A model generated the notes under the pieces. The model saw only the letters and a list, made by a program, of their open reading frames with translations, had not been told where the DNA came from and did no database searches. Both the position numbers and the translations under genes were made by a program. This document shows positions 44,868-53,631 of a stretch of DNA of 64,000 bases, piece by piece; positions within the stretch are counted from its first letter, which is position 1, and the number at the start of each line of letters is the position of its first letter. The stretch is from Bremerella sp. P1. Lineage in GTDB: Bacteria; Planctomycetota; Planctomycetia; Pirellulales; Pirellulaceae. The stretch covers positions 3,807,814 through 3,871,813 of the forward strand of contig NZ_CP118164.1 of assembly GCF_028748185.1 (NCBI RefSeq). Direction: 5' to 3'.

Positions 44868-45620
44868 ATGGGAAAGCGGATTGCAGTTGTTCTGGCTGCT
44901 GGTAAAGGGACCAGAATGCAGTCAGAGATGCCCAAGGTGCTGTTTCCAGTCCTGGGACGTCCGATGATCGAGTATGTCCTGGACGCGCTGCGCGAGGTCG
45001 GGGTTGAAAAGATCGTCTGTGTTGTCGGATATCGAGCCGACGACGTGCAAAAGGCCCTTGAGTCGCACGATGATCTTGTTTTCGTCGAACAGAAAGAACA
45101 GCTGGGCACTGGACATGCCGTTCAGATGTGCCTGGACGAGTTGAGGTCTGCCGATGGAAGCGTGGTCGTTCTGGCCGGAGACTCGCCCCTGGTTCAGTCT
45201 TCGTCGCTAGGCGAACTGTTCGAGGCCTTCGAGGTCGATGGACATGCTTGCCTGCTAGGGACGCTGAAGCGGGAAGATCCGACCGGTTTGGGCCGCATCG
45301 TTCGTGATGCTTCAGGCGTGTTCGAGGGGATCGTCGAAGAGAAAGACGCCACGCCGGATCAGCGGAGTATTAACGAAGTCAACATGAGCACTTACGTGTT
45401 CCAGGCTCCGCGGCTGGTCGAGGCACTTTCGCGACTCACCAACGACAACGCCCAGGGAGAGTATTATCTCACCGATTGCCCGAAGATTCTCAAAGAGCTG
45501 GGCGACAAGGTAGATGCCCTACCCGTGCTGAAAGCATGCGAGGCTTATAGCATTAACTCTCGCGAGCAATTAGCTGAGGTAGAGCGTGTGATGGCGGAAA
45601 TTGGTTACAATAAGTCCTGA
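44868..45620 (+). CDS. GlcNAc-1-phosphate uridylyltransferase domain (GlmU-type, no acetyltransferase)
   Basis: 250-residue nucleotidyltransferase. The start at 44868 (MGKRIAVVLAAGKGTRMQ) matches GlmU. Motifs: GKGTRMQSEMPKVLFPVLG, EQKEQLGTGHAVQM, VLAGDSPLV, and NEVNMSTYVFQ followed by NDNAQGEYYLTDC. The full GlmU has a further left-handed beta-helix acetyltransferase domain of about 200 residues, which is absent here; acetylation would need a separate enzyme. UDP-GlcNAc for cell-wall or lipopolysaccharide synthesis is the likely product. It is the first gene of a block leading to prs, as glmU-prs in many bacteria. Confidence 0.9.
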   Translation: MGKRIAVVLAAGKGTRMQSEMPKVLFPVLGRPMIEYVLDALREVGVEKIVCVVGYRADDVQKALESHDDLVFVEQKEQLGTGHAVQMCLDELRSADGSVVVLAGDSPLVQSSSLGELFEAFEVDGHACLLGTLKREDPTGLGRIVRDASGVFEGIVEEKDATPDQRSINEVNMSTYVFQAPRLVEALSRLTNDNAQGEYYLTDCPKILKELGDKVDALPVLKACEAYSINSREQLAEVERVMAEIGYNKS

Positions 45621-45632
45621 CGGAAGCGGTTC

Positions 45633-45656
45633 GAGGGGCACTCGCCCCTTTCTTGG
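45633..45656 (+). terminator. Candidate intrinsic terminator after glmU-type gene
   Basis: Hairpin AGGGGC/GCCCCT (45634-45639 with 45644-45649) with a 4-nt loop and a T-rich tail, 13 bp after the stop. It is short, so it may be partial, with read-through to prs. Confidence 0.5.
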
Positions 45657-45705
45657 TTCGTAGCACCTTTTTCGACAACTCTCAGCCGGTTGCCCAGTTT
45701 ACGTC

Positions 45706-46662
45706 ATGCGTGAGATCAAAATCTTTAGCGGTCGCGCTAACACCAAGCTTGCCGAAGATGTCTGCAACTTCCTGCATCTTAAGCTGGGACGCGTTTCTCT
45801 GGGCGAGTTCCCGGACGGCGAAATCCAATGCAAGATCGAGGAAGACGTTCGCGGTCGCGATGTGTTTCTCGTGCAGCCGACCTGTCCTCCAGTGAACAAC
45901 AACCTGATGGAACTGCTGGTCATGATCGACAGTTGTCGTCGGGCCAGTGCCGAGCGAATCACGGCGGTTATCCCGTACTACGGTTACGCACGTCAGGACC
46001 GCAAAGACGAAGGCCGCGTGCCGATTACCGCCAAGTTGGTCGCCGACCTGATTACCAGTGCTGGAGCAGACCGCGTGCTGACGATGGATCTGCACGCCGC
46101 CCAGATTCAGGGCTTTTTCAACGTCCCGGTCGATCACCTGAATGCTTCGCCGGTGCTGAATCAGTACTTTCTCAGCCTAGGAATTCCGACGGAAGACCTC
46201 TGCGTTGTGAGTCCCGACGCAGGGAGTATCAAACGCGCCGTGACCCATAATCGTCGTTTGGATGGGAAGCTGGCTATTGTCGACAAGAGACGAACCAGTG
46301 CCAGTGAAACGACGTCGAAGAACATCATCGGTGGGCCGGTAGAAGGCAAGACGGCGGTCATCTTTGATGACATGATCAGTACGGCCGGCTCGATCTGCGG
46401 GGCGGCCAAAGTCGTTCACCAAGCCGGCGCAAAAGAGATTTATATCGCGGCCACCCATGGTGTTCTTTGTGGACCAGCCGTGGCTTACTTGCAGGCAGCA
46501 CCCATCAAAGAGCTGATCCTGACCGATACGATTCCCCAGAAATCGCAAGATCTGCTGACCAATATGCGTGTGCTATCGGTCGCTCCACTTCTGGGGGAGG
46601 CCATTAAGCGTATTCACAACGACGAGTCGATTAGCGCTCTGTTCCGCGAGAGCATTGCCTAA
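45706..46662 (+). CDS. prs: Ribose-phosphate pyrophosphokinase
   Basis: 318-residue enzyme that makes PRPP from ribose 5-phosphate and ATP, for nucleotide, His and Trp synthesis. N-terminal EIKIFSGRANTKLAEDV and SLGEFPDGEIQCKIEEDVRG; then DLHAAQIQGFFNVPVDHL, VVSPDAGSIKRA, and the PRPP-binding loop VIFDDMISTAGSI. Length matches class I. Its stop overlaps the stop of the convergent GroES-like gene by 4 bp. Confidence 0.98.
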   Translation: MREIKIFSGRANTKLAEDVCNFLHLKLGRVSLGEFPDGEIQCKIEEDVRGRDVFLVQPTCPPVNNNLMELLVMIDSCRRASAERITAVIPYYGYARQDRKDEGRVPITAKLVADLITSAGADRVLTMDLHAAQIQGFFNVPVDHLNASPVLNQYFLSLGIPTEDLCVVSPDAGSIKRAVTHNRRLDGKLAIVDKRRTSASETTSKNIIGGPVEGKTAVIFDDMISTAGSICGAAKVVHQAGAKEIYIAATHGVLCGPAVAYLQAAPIKELILTDTIPQKSQDLLTNMRVLSVAPLLGEAIKRIHNDESISALFRESIA

Positions 46663-47000
46663 TCTTCTTTAGAGGCCTTACTGCCCGTTTCACGGCGAAA
46701 TACGGCCACAACATCCTCGACGGGGACAACAAACAGCTGGTTGTCGGTCTCGAAGTCGACCGGAATTGCTTCCTTCGGATGAAAGAGGATCTTGTCGTAC
46801 TGGCGAAGAGGGAAGTCTTCGTCGTTCTCGATCCGCGTGGAAATAGCCACGATTCGCCCAGTGATCGTCGGAATCTCGGCTTGATCCGGCAGCGCAATGC
46901 CCCCCTTGGTTGTCCGTTTCGGTTCATCCTTGCGGACAAGAACACGGGCACCGATGGGTTCGACGTACTCGATGACTTTACTGCGGGACGATTTGGCCAT
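46659..47000 (-). CDS. GroES-like co-chaperonin
   Basis: 113-residue Cpn10-family protein. It has the barrel core IGARVLVRKDEP, a mobile loop RTTKGGIALPDQAE that contacts GroEL, and the C-terminal strand FVVPVEDVVAVFRRE. It is longer than usual by a short basic N-terminus (MAKSSRSKVIEYVE) and a charged tail. No groEL is adjacent, so it may be a second copy or an orphan. Its 3' end overlaps that of prs by 4 bp. Confidence 0.85.
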   Translation of the reverse strand: MAKSSRSKVIEYVEPIGARVLVRKDEPKRTTKGGIALPDQAEIPTITGRIVAISTRIENDEDFPLRQYDKILFHPKEAIPVDFETDNQLFVVPVEDVVAVFRRETGSKASKED

Positions 47001-47472
47001 GGATTTCCGATTTCAGGGTTGCGATGCGGGGACTGACAGGGGCTCTGTTCAATTGTTCTTAAAGAAAACGGATTAGCAATCCCCCGGGATGTTTCGGCTT
47101 TCCGGTGTGGGGGCCAGTTGTGGCAAACTTTATCGGTTGGCGGAAGGATGTGCCTAACTTCCCCTTGATACTTGCTTTATGGCGTGGAGATTCGGTCTTT
47201 TACGGGGAGGATCATGCCTGGCTGGGTCTGGCTTTGCGCTGCCGGTTGCCGTGACTGGCAGTCCACTTGGCATGAAATAAGCCGAGAGGGCTGGGTTTGG
47301 ACTTGCCAACGGCAGATAGTTTGGCAAAATAACCAGTTTCCAAAATTACGAAGTTGGTCCCTAGGGAACACCCGTTCCTTTGCCAGATCACTTTTGATTC
47401 ATACGAAACGACCAGACGCACCTTTGCCCGGTCGCCCCTAGACAACACTTACTGACTGCGGAACAAGTTTTC
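47001..47472. other. Intergenic region between the GroES-like gene and rplY
   Basis: 472 bp with divergent flanking genes. An 89-codon Trp-rich frame at 47172-47441 has no Shine-Dalgarno or recognisable domain; I do not call it. No repeat or clear promoter was found. Confidence 0.35.
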
Positions 47473-47754
47473 ATGGCCGAAACACTCAAAGCCACGAAGC
47501 GAGAAAAGACCGGCAAGATTGCCAATCGCAACCTGCGCCTGAACGGGAAAATTCCCGCCGTTTTGTACGGTGAAGGCAAAGACGTCGTGCATTTGGAACT
47601 GTGTGCGGATCAATTCAATACGATTGTTCGCCACGGTGTGAAGAACATTACCCTGGAAGGGGACGTGTCCGAGAGCGTTGTGATGCGAGAGGTCCAATGG
47701 GACACTTTCGGCACCGAAGTTCTCCACGTCGACTTCTTCCGAGCCGGAAACTAA
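47473..47754 (+). CDS. rplY: 50S ribosomal protein L25, short form
   Basis: 93-residue protein that binds 5S rRNA. The sequence AETLKATKREKTGKIANRNLRLNG and KIPAVLYGEGK is typical, and it ends VLHVDFFRAGN. The longer Ctc type has a further 100-residue beta domain after this point; E. coli L25 ends here too. It lies 41 bp upstream of pth, as in the classic ctc-pth pair. Confidence 0.93.
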   Translation: MAETLKATKREKTGKIANRNLRLNGKIPAVLYGEGKDVVHLELCADQFNTIVRHGVKNITLEGDVSESVVMREVQWDTFGTEVLHVDFFRAGN

Positions 47755-47794
47755 GACGGCGGACTGTCGTAAGCGTTGTGCTGACTGACTGGAT

Positions 47795-48358
47795 GTGATG
47801 AAACTCGTTGTCGGGCTCGGAAATCCAGGTAAGAAGTACGACGGTACGCGGCACAATGTCGGCTTCGACGTGTTGGAAACGCTGTCCAAGCGACATGCGG
47901 CCTCCCAACCCAAGTCGAAGTTCAACGGTCAACTGACGGAAGTGGGGGTAGGTGGCGAAAAGCTGATGTTGCTTTGGCCGCACACCTTCATGAACAAAAG
48001 TGGAAACAGTGTTCGACCGGCGTTCGATTTTTATAAACTGACGCTGGAAGACGTTTTGATCGTCTGCGATGATTTCAATCTTCCTTTGGCCAAATTGCGG
48101 CTTAAGGGGAAGGGATCGGCAGGCGGGCAGAACGGGTTGGCCGATGTGATTCAAAAGCTCGGCTCGGATGAGGTTCCTCGACTGCGTGTCGGAATTGGAC
48201 CTCCCCGTGAAGGAGCGGATGTGGCCGGATATGTCTTGAGCAACTTTGCCAAGGCAGAAAAGCCAGAGATAGATGTGTGTGTTGAGCGGGCCGCTTCAGT
48301 CGTTGAGGACTGGGCCAAGCACGGTCTCGTGCACACCATGAATCAGTACAACGGATAA
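47795..48358 (+). CDS. pth: Peptidyl-tRNA hydrolase
   Basis: 187-residue enzyme that rescues tRNAs released with a peptide. Signatures: VVGLGNPGKKYDGTRHNVGF with the catalytic His, HTFMNKSGNSVRPAFDFYKL, VCDDFNLPLAKLRLKGKGS, and GGQNGLADVIQKLGSDEVPRLRVGIG. Length is normal. It follows rplY and precedes rpsF (96 bp). No Shine-Dalgarno stands out. Confidence 0.97.
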   Translation: MMKLVVGLGNPGKKYDGTRHNVGFDVLETLSKRHAASQPKSKFNGQLTEVGVGGEKLMLLWPHTFMNKSGNSVRPAFDFYKLTLEDVLIVCDDFNLPLAKLRLKGKGSAGGQNGLADVIQKLGSDEVPRLRVGIGPPREGADVAGYVLSNFAKAEKPEIDVCVERAASVVEDWAKHGLVHTMNQYNG

Positions 48359-48454
48359 CAAATCATTTAATCATGTGGTTGGCTTATCGGCCCAGCAAGT
48401 TGCGGCCAGCCACTCACCGATCATTTTGACGTCGACATTCGAGGAGTAGAAACC

Positions 48455-48889
48455 TTGGCGGCTTACGTTTATGAGGGGATGTTCATTCTGGACTCCAATC
48501 GCTATGGAAAAGACCCCAGTGGGGTCTCCGGAAAAATCAACGCCCTGGTCGAAAAGCTGGGCGGCGAAATCCTGGTCAGCCGCATGTGGGCGGAACAGCG
48601 CCTGGCGTACCCAATTGAAGGGCATCGTCGTGGTACCTACTGGTTGACCTACTTCCGCTTGGATAGCTCCAAGATGGAAGAGTTGAACTACGCATGTAAC
48701 ATCAGCGATGACATGCTGCGTTACCTCTTCATCAAGCAAGATCCACGCCTGGTCGACATGCTGATCGCCCACGCCGAAGGACATGAGTTCGCCGGCGACG
48801 GCGATTCGGAAGACACCGGTTCGGATGAATCCGATGACGATGAAGCATCGTCGGAAGATGAAGAAGAAACTGTAGAAGCTGCCGACTAG
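48455..48889 (+). CDS. rpsF: 30S ribosomal protein S6 with an acidic tail
   Basis: 144-residue protein of the 30S platform. The start is a TTG at 48455 with GAGGAG 8 nt upstream. The N-terminus AAYVYEGMFILDSNRYG and ISRMWAEQRLAYPIEGHRRG segment fit S6. Residues about 105-144 are an extension rich in Asp, Glu and Ser (for example DSEDTGSDESDDDEASSEDE), not found in minimal S6. E. coli S6 has a different tail that is modified with Glu; whether this is comparable is unknown. It leads the rpsF-ssb-rplI group. Confidence 0.94.
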   Translation: MAAYVYEGMFILDSNRYGKDPSGVSGKINALVEKLGGEILVSRMWAEQRLAYPIEGHRRGTYWLTYFRLDSSKMEELNYACNISDDMLRYLFIKQDPRLVDMLIAHAEGHEFAGDGDSEDTGSDESDDDEASSEDEEETVEAAD

Positions 48890-48954
48890 TTCGTCGTCAG
48901 TCATCTGCGGTAAAGACTCAAGTCGATTTTGATTTCCCTTGAAGGAGCGTCACG

Positions 48955-49461
48955 ATGGCAAGTTTCAACCGAGTTATTCTGGTCGGGAACCTGACACGGG
49001 ACATTGAAGTCCGCTACGTTTCCAACGGGGGACTCGCCGTTACCGAGCTGGGCTTGGCGGTGAACGATCGACGAAAGAACCAAAGCGGCGAGTGGGTCGA
49101 TGAAACGACCTTTGTCGATGTGACCCTCTGGGGACGCACGGCAGAAATCGCCAGCGAATATTTGAGCAAGGGCTCGTCCGTGTTGATTGAAGGACGACTT
49201 AAGCTCGACACGTGGGAAACGGACGGACAGAAGCGATCCAAGCTTCGCGTTGTCGGCGAGAAGATGCAAATGCTCGGCGGCCGTGAAGGTGGCGGCGGCG
49301 GTGGTAGCCGCGGTGGATCGCGACCTCCCCAGCGTCAATCGCAGCCACAAGGTGGTGGCGGTTACAACCAGGGCGGTTCCAGTGACTACGATTCCTACGA
49401 TGACGGCAGCTTTGGCGGACCTGGTTCGCAAGGGGCAGCCGACGACGACATCCCGTTTTAG
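48955..49461 (+). CDS. ssb: Single-stranded DNA-binding protein
   Basis: 168 residues. The OB fold (1-110) starts [20 protein letters not shown] and includes [14 protein letters not shown] and [16 protein letters not shown]. The Gly/Gln/Ser-rich linker (about 112-155) ends in the acidic tip DDDIPF, which recruits partner proteins. AAGGAG is upstream. It follows rpsF by 65 bp and is followed by rplI at 87 bp. rpsR, often next here, is absent. Confidence 0.97.
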   Translation: MASFNRVILVGNLTRDIEVRYVSNGGLAVTELGLAVNDRRKNQSGEWVDETTFVDVTLWGRTAEIASEYLSKGSSVLIEGRLKLDTWETDGQKRSKLRVVGEKMQMLGGREGGGGGGSRGGSRPPQRQSQPQGGGGYNQGGSSDYDSYDDGSFGGPGSQGAADDDIPF

Positions 49462-49548
49462 TGGCTGGCGGTCGACCCGAGTCGACGTCACCGAGACATT
49501 CAAAACAAGATCGCCAAACCACTGGCTATTATTGGAAATAGTAAGACC

Positions 49549-50073
49549 ATGCCAACTCGATCTGAAAAGCACAAAGCACGTCCTTGGAAGCGTTTGCCAA
49601 AAGGCAAGCACGGCGGCATCGAACTGTTGTTGATCCAATCGGTGGATCACTTGGGTAAGCCTGGCGACGTTGTCGAAGTTCGTCCTGGTTATGCCAACAA
49701 CTACCTGATCCCACAGGGTCTGGCTACCATCGCGACCACGCACCACAAGCGAATGGTCGAAAAGCACAAGGCTAAGCTGGCGGAGATCGAAAAGTCGCGT
49801 CTGGCTGGTCTGCGTGCCATCGCAGATCTGTTGAACCGTCAAAGCGTTACCATCGAAGCCAATGCCAACGACGAAGGCCACTTGTATGGTAGTGTCGGTC
49901 AGGCTGAGATCGTGGCCGCTTTGAAGGAACAGAACTTCACCGTGACCCCAGACCAGGTTCGCCTGCAGGGTCCGCTGAAGGAACTCGGTTTGTATACCGT
50001 CAAGATTCACCTTCATGCCGAAATCGAATCGGAATTGAAGGTTTGGGTTGTTCCGACCGTCTCCGGCGACTAA
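49549..50073 (+). CDS. rplI: 50S ribosomal protein L9
   Basis: 174 residues, longer than the usual 150 by a basic N-terminus (MPTRSEKHKARPWKRLPKGKH). The N domain IELLLIQSVDHLGKPGDVVEV and RPGYANNYLIPQGLA, a long helix to about residue 110, and the C domain GHLYGSVGQAEIVAALKEQN match L9. It is separated from dnaB by 423 bp containing a candidate structured RNA. Confidence 0.95.
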   Translation: MPTRSEKHKARPWKRLPKGKHGGIELLLIQSVDHLGKPGDVVEVRPGYANNYLIPQGLATIATTHHKRMVEKHKAKLAEIEKSRLAGLRAIADLLNRQSVTIEANANDEGHLYGSVGQAEIVAALKEQNFTVTPDQVRLQGPLKELGLYTVKIHLHAEIESELKVWVVPTVSGD

Positions 50074-50132
50074 TTCGCCCAGACAGTCAAATGTGCGAGA
50101 TTCGCACTGAGTTTAACTGTGCAAACGTTTGT

Positions 50133-50358
50133 GTTTCAGGCACGGCATCGCTCTGAAACGCATAACGCATAGCACGCTACGGCAGGCACCTTGAGTCCCG
50201 TTCCCTTGGACTCGGAGCTTGCTGGTCTTAGTAAGTCGCACTCCCTTTTTCCAACGGTGACGAAGCTCGGTCGGCCCTTTGGCGAGAACGCCGGCCTTGT
50301 TAGCTTCCCCTGCGGACAATCCCAAAAAACTCCTCGGCCTCCCCGAGGAGTTTTTTTT
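50133..50358 (+). ncRNA. Candidate structured RNA with its own terminator
   Basis: Between rplI and dnaB lies a 423-bp non-coding stretch. It contains several hairpins: GTTTCAG/CTGAAAC (50133-50139 with 50153-50159, loop 13), GAGTCC/GGACTC (50193-50198 with 50208-50213) and a GGC/GCC hairpin near 50280. It ends in a strong intrinsic terminator (50324-50358). The 250-bp distance from the rplI stop to the terminator is longer than expected for a simple 3' end, which favours an independent RNA. The family is not recognised; a 6S-like RNA is possible but unproven. Confidence 0.4.
50324..50358 (+). terminator. Intrinsic terminator before dnaB
   Basis: AAAAAACTCCTCGG pairs with CCGAGGAGTTTTTT with a short loop and a T run. 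It would end either the rplI transcript or the candidate RNA upstream. Confidence 0.9.
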
Positions 50359-50496
50359 ATGCCGCGGCGTCTATTTTGTGATGCCCGTAAATCCGATCCC
50401 TAAATCTGCGGATGTCGTTGTTCTGAGTTAGCTCCGTGGTAACATGGAAATCGAAGTCAGGCAGACGTATTCACAACCTACGGATGGAGCACATCC

Positions 50497-51939
50497 TTGG
50501 CCACCGGTAGTAAATCCAAGAAGCGGCGATTCGATGATCGTGAAGAGGTAACAACCAACCTTCTCGATAACCAGCCGCCGTGCAGCATCGAGTCCGAACA
50601 GTGTGTGCTAGGCAGTATCATTCTGCTGCCAGATTGTCTGGACGACGTGATCATGGTCTTGCGTCCCGAGGACTTCTACGACGAGGCAAACAAAAAGCTC
50701 TTCGAGCACATGGTCGACCTGCACAACAGCGGTCGCAAGATCGACATCACGCTTCTCAGCGAGCATCTGCGTGATGCTGGCGACTGGGAGTTCTGCGGTG
50801 GTGCCGCCTACCTGGCAACGGTCGCTCGAAGTGTTCCGCACGCGGCCCATGCCGTCAGCTACGCCGAAATCGTGCGGAAGAAAGCGACGAGCCGAAACCT
50901 GATCATCGCGGCGACCGATATCCTGCAAGATGCCTACCAGGAAGCAGGGAAGCCCGAAGAGCTTATCGGTAGGGCGGAACAGAAGATCTTCAGCATCCTC
51001 GATGGTCGCGACAGCCGCAGCATGGCCAGCATGCGCGAGATCGTGACCGAAGCGATGGAACGCATCGATGCTCGTCTGCGTGGCGAAGCGAACGAAGACG
51101 GCGTTCTGACGGGCTTCAACGATCTCGATGAAATGACCAGCGGTTTCCATGGCAGCCAACTACTGATTCTCGCGGCTCGCCCGGCCATGGGTAAAACGGC
51201 GTTCGCCATGAACATTGCCGAAAACGTTGCTGTGCATGATAAGGTCCCGGTGCTGTTTGTCAGCTTGGAAATGGGATCGGTCGAACTCTGCGATCGTCTG
51301 CTGTGTAGTGTGGCCCGCGTGAATGGCCATCGATTGCGAAACGGAACGCTCAGCAATGAAGACCGGGCCCGCTTGATCGAGAAGTCGTCGCTTGTGGGGG
51401 AAGCACCCCTGTTTGTTGATGACTCGCCCAGCCGAACAGTGGCGGAAATCGCCGCCTCCGCTCGACGCATCATTCGCAATGAGAAGCGTCTGGGCCTGAT
51501 CGTGATCGACTATTTGCAGCTCATCGAGCCTGACAATGCGGACGATCCTCGACAGGAGCAGGTCGCCAAGATTGCCCGGCGTCTGAAGGGTTTGGCGCGT
51601 GAAATGAACGTGCCGATTCTTTGTCTGGCACAGCTCAATCGTCAGGCGGAAGTTTCCAAAGATAACAAGCCGAAGTTGAGTCACCTCCGCGAATCGGGGG
51701 CTATCGAACAGGATGCCGACGTTGTCATGTTCGTTCACCGTGAAGAATATTATCACCACGGCGAGGAACGCGAGCAGTACGCCGGTCAGGCCGAAATCAT
51801 CATCGGTAAACAGCGTGCAGGCCCGGTGGGTGAAGTCAAACTGACGTGGCTCAAGGACTTTACGCGATTCGAGAACGCGTTTGACCGCGAGCCTGATGAT
51901 TTCTCGGCATTCAACCAAGGGGGCGAGGGAGGCTTTTAG
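50497..51939 (+). CDS. dnaB: Replicative DNA helicase DnaB
   Basis: 480-residue ring helicase of the replisome. It starts at a TTG (50497) with GGAG upstream; the N-terminal domain follows PPCSIESEQCVLGSIIL, and the C-terminal RecA-like domain has LTGFNDLDEMTSGFHGSQL, Walker A AARPAMGKTAFAMNIAEN, the EMGSVELCDRLL segment and Walker B LGLIVIDYLQLI. HLRESGAIEQDADVVMF is typical, and the end is FTRFENAF. Length is normal. It sits downstream of rplI, as in many bacteria, behind a terminator. Confidence 0.97.
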   Translation: MATGSKSKKRRFDDREEVTTNLLDNQPPCSIESEQCVLGSIILLPDCLDDVIMVLRPEDFYDEANKKLFEHMVDLHNSGRKIDITLLSEHLRDAGDWEFCGGAAYLATVARSVPHAAHAVSYAEIVRKKATSRNLIIAATDILQDAYQEAGKPEELIGRAEQKIFSILDGRDSRSMASMREIVTEAMERIDARLRGEANEDGVLTGFNDLDEMTSGFHGSQLLILAARPAMGKTAFAMNIAENVAVHDKVPVLFVSLEMGSVELCDRLLCSVARVNGHRLRNGTLSNEDRARLIEKSSLVGEAPLFVDDSPSRTVAEIAASARRIIRNEKRLGLIVIDYLQLIEPDNADDPRQEQVAKIARRLKGLAREMNVPILCLAQLNRQAEVSKDNKPKLSHLRESGAIEQDADVVMFVHREEYYHHGEEREQYAGQAEIIIGKQRAGPVGEVKLTWLKDFTRFENAFDREPDDFSAFNQGGEGGF

Positions 51940-51981
51940 CCTTCCTCTCTTTTTTGGGAAGTTGCCACCCATTTTGAGAGG

Positions 51982-51987
51982 TATAAT
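51982..51987 (+). promoter_or_regulatory. Perfect -10 element upstream of the transferase gene
   Basis: A consensus TATAAT lies at 51982-51987, 70 bp before the start of the next gene. The -35 is weak (AAGTTG at 17-bp spacing). It suggests an independent promoter after dnaB. Confidence 0.4.
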
Positions 51988-52056
51988 TTAGACGGTGGCC
52001 TGCGTCATGTTTCCAGCATGCCATGCTTTGTTTGTGTCATGGTGTAGAGAGCTCGA

Positions 52057-52764
52057 ATGAGTCATCGCTACGGGGCGAAATTTATCGACGTCGAAGAGAC
52101 GTGCCCCTACCTGCCCAATCGGCTGGCGGTGCTCCCGTTCTATCTAACCGACTTTCGGGCCGAGCCTGAAGCATTCGACGAGGCATTAGAAGAAGGCGTC
52201 CGTCGTTCGGGGATTTTCATCTATCACACCAATTGCCCTGGCTGCAATGCATGTGAGCCGATCCGCATCCCTGTCGAAGATTTCGTTCCGCGTCGGCGCC
52301 ATCGTCGTGTTTTGAAAAGGGCAGAGGCCGAGCTTCGTGTCGAAATTGGTGAACCGATCATCGATCGCCAGCGAGTCGAACTCTATAACAAACACAAAGT
52401 AGGGCGGGGGCTCGGCGAGCCAGGCAGCGAGGTCGATCTGCGAAGCCTGAAAGAGTTCATCGGCATCACTTGCTGCGATAGCCGCGAGTTCCGTTACTAT
52501 CGCGGTGACGACCTGGTTGGGGTAGCCATTGCCGATGTCGGTTACGAAGCGATGTCGGCCGTCTATTGCTACTTCGATTCGGAGTTATCCGAGTTGGGCA
52601 TCGGCAACTTCTCGGTTCTCAAACAGATCGAAGCATGTCGCGAGTGGGGGATCAAGTATCTGTACCTCGGCTTCTACGTCGCGGGGAATGCTCACATGAA
52701 ATACAAAGCCAGCTACCTGCCGCACGAACGGCGGATCGGTGGGGTTTGGCAGCGGTTTGAGTAG
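52057..52764 (+). CDS. Arginyl/leucyl-tRNA-protein transferase (Bpt/Ate type)
   Basis: 235-residue enzyme that adds an amino acid from a tRNA to the N-terminus of proteins as a degradation tag. The family signs are ETCPYLPNRLAVLPFYL, RRSGIFIYHTNCPGCNACEPIRI with three Cys, FVPRRRHRRVLKRAE, and near the C-terminus YLYLGFYVAGNAHMKYKASYLP. Bacterial Bpt uses Leu-tRNA on acidic N-termini, eukaryotic Ate1 uses Arg-tRNA; residues shown here do not settle the donor. It is followed 5 bp later by a membrane-protein gene. Confidence 0.9.
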   Translation: MSHRYGAKFIDVEETCPYLPNRLAVLPFYLTDFRAEPEAFDEALEEGVRRSGIFIYHTNCPGCNACEPIRIPVEDFVPRRRHRRVLKRAEAELRVEIGEPIIDRQRVELYNKHKVGRGLGEPGSEVDLRSLKEFIGITCCDSREFRYYRGDDLVGVAIADVGYEAMSAVYCYFDSELSELGIGNFSVLKQIEACREWGIKYLYLGFYVAGNAHMKYKASYLPHERRIGGVWQRFE

Positions 52765-52769
52765 CGGCC

Positions 52770-53519
52770 GTGAATGAGGTAAAAGTGAGCGAAACGACGA
52801 AGCCCCTTTCAGGCACGCCGAGGTTCTCGCTGGCGATTCTGTTTCTTTGGGTAACCCTGGTCTCGGTATCGGTCGGTGCCTGGCTGATGCTGCTTCAAGG
52901 ATTCTTTGAAGACGACTTCACCGGACTGCTCGATTGGTTTTCGATGCTGTTCTACGGTACCAGCGCGATTGTCTTAGGGACGGGCGTCACAGTTGCAGCG
53001 TTGATTGGGTTCTGGTTTTACCGAGGTCACTGCTGGGCATGGCAGCCAGGGCATATTCTGCCGCCCGCGATGAGTTTCTACGAACTGGTCACGATGTTAG
53101 CAGTCGCAGTCGATCTCGTGATGTTCGATGAAGAAGTCGGATATTCTTCGTTTCGGCAGAGCATCTACGCATACGAAGGACTCGTCCAGTATACGGGCAT
53201 CACATTGATGCTTTCAGCTTACTTGTGCCTGATCCGTACGACGCGGTTTTGGCAATTCGTCTTTGGAATGTTGATTTTCGAGAATCTCTTGATTCTCTGC
53301 ATGATCAATCCATTTGAGTTAGCCATGGGGCAGGTCATTTCATTTGAAACGCTTCGCTGGTCGAGTGTCGTCACCAGGATTATCATCTTTGTCTTGATGC
53401 TTCTGCTGACCGTGTGGGAATTGATTCAGCGTGAGTGGCGAGACTGGCTCCACTGGGTTGGACTTGCCGTCGCACTGATCTACTTCTTCGTGCGAACGAA
53501 CATTCTCGCCTGGTCCTAA
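52770..53519 (+). CDS. Hypothetical multi-pass membrane protein
   Basis: 249 residues, starting at GTG 52770 or at a second GTG at 52785. About six or seven hydrophobic segments are visible: roughly 22-44, 54-78, 95-117, 135-160, 165-185, 198-220 and 226-244. No motif or family is recognised. It starts 5 bp after the transferase gene and is probably co-transcribed. The protein is rich in Trp and Phe in the membrane parts. Confidence 0.7.
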   Translation: MNEVKVSETTKPLSGTPRFSLAILFLWVTLVSVSVGAWLMLLQGFFEDDFTGLLDWFSMLFYGTSAIVLGTGVTVAALIGFWFYRGHCWAWQPGHILPPAMSFYELVTMLAVAVDLVMFDEEVGYSSFRQSIYAYEGLVQYTGITLMLSAYLCLIRTTRFWQFVFGMLIFENLLILCMINPFELAMGQVISFETLRWSSVVTRIIIFVLMLLLTVWELIQREWRDWLHWVGLAVALIYFFVRTNILAWS

Positions 53520-53631
53520 CGTAGGAGCGCAATCCTGGTGGAAGCTCTGGGGGGGATGTTTGGAACCCCGACGTCGATTGGACTACAATATCGAGGCCAC
53601 CCATTTCCTGCCTTTAGCTTCTGCCAACACC

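Noticed and set aside
47172-47441. Trp-rich 89-codon frame upstream of rplY
   Set aside because: No Shine-Dalgarno or family resemblance; likely chance.
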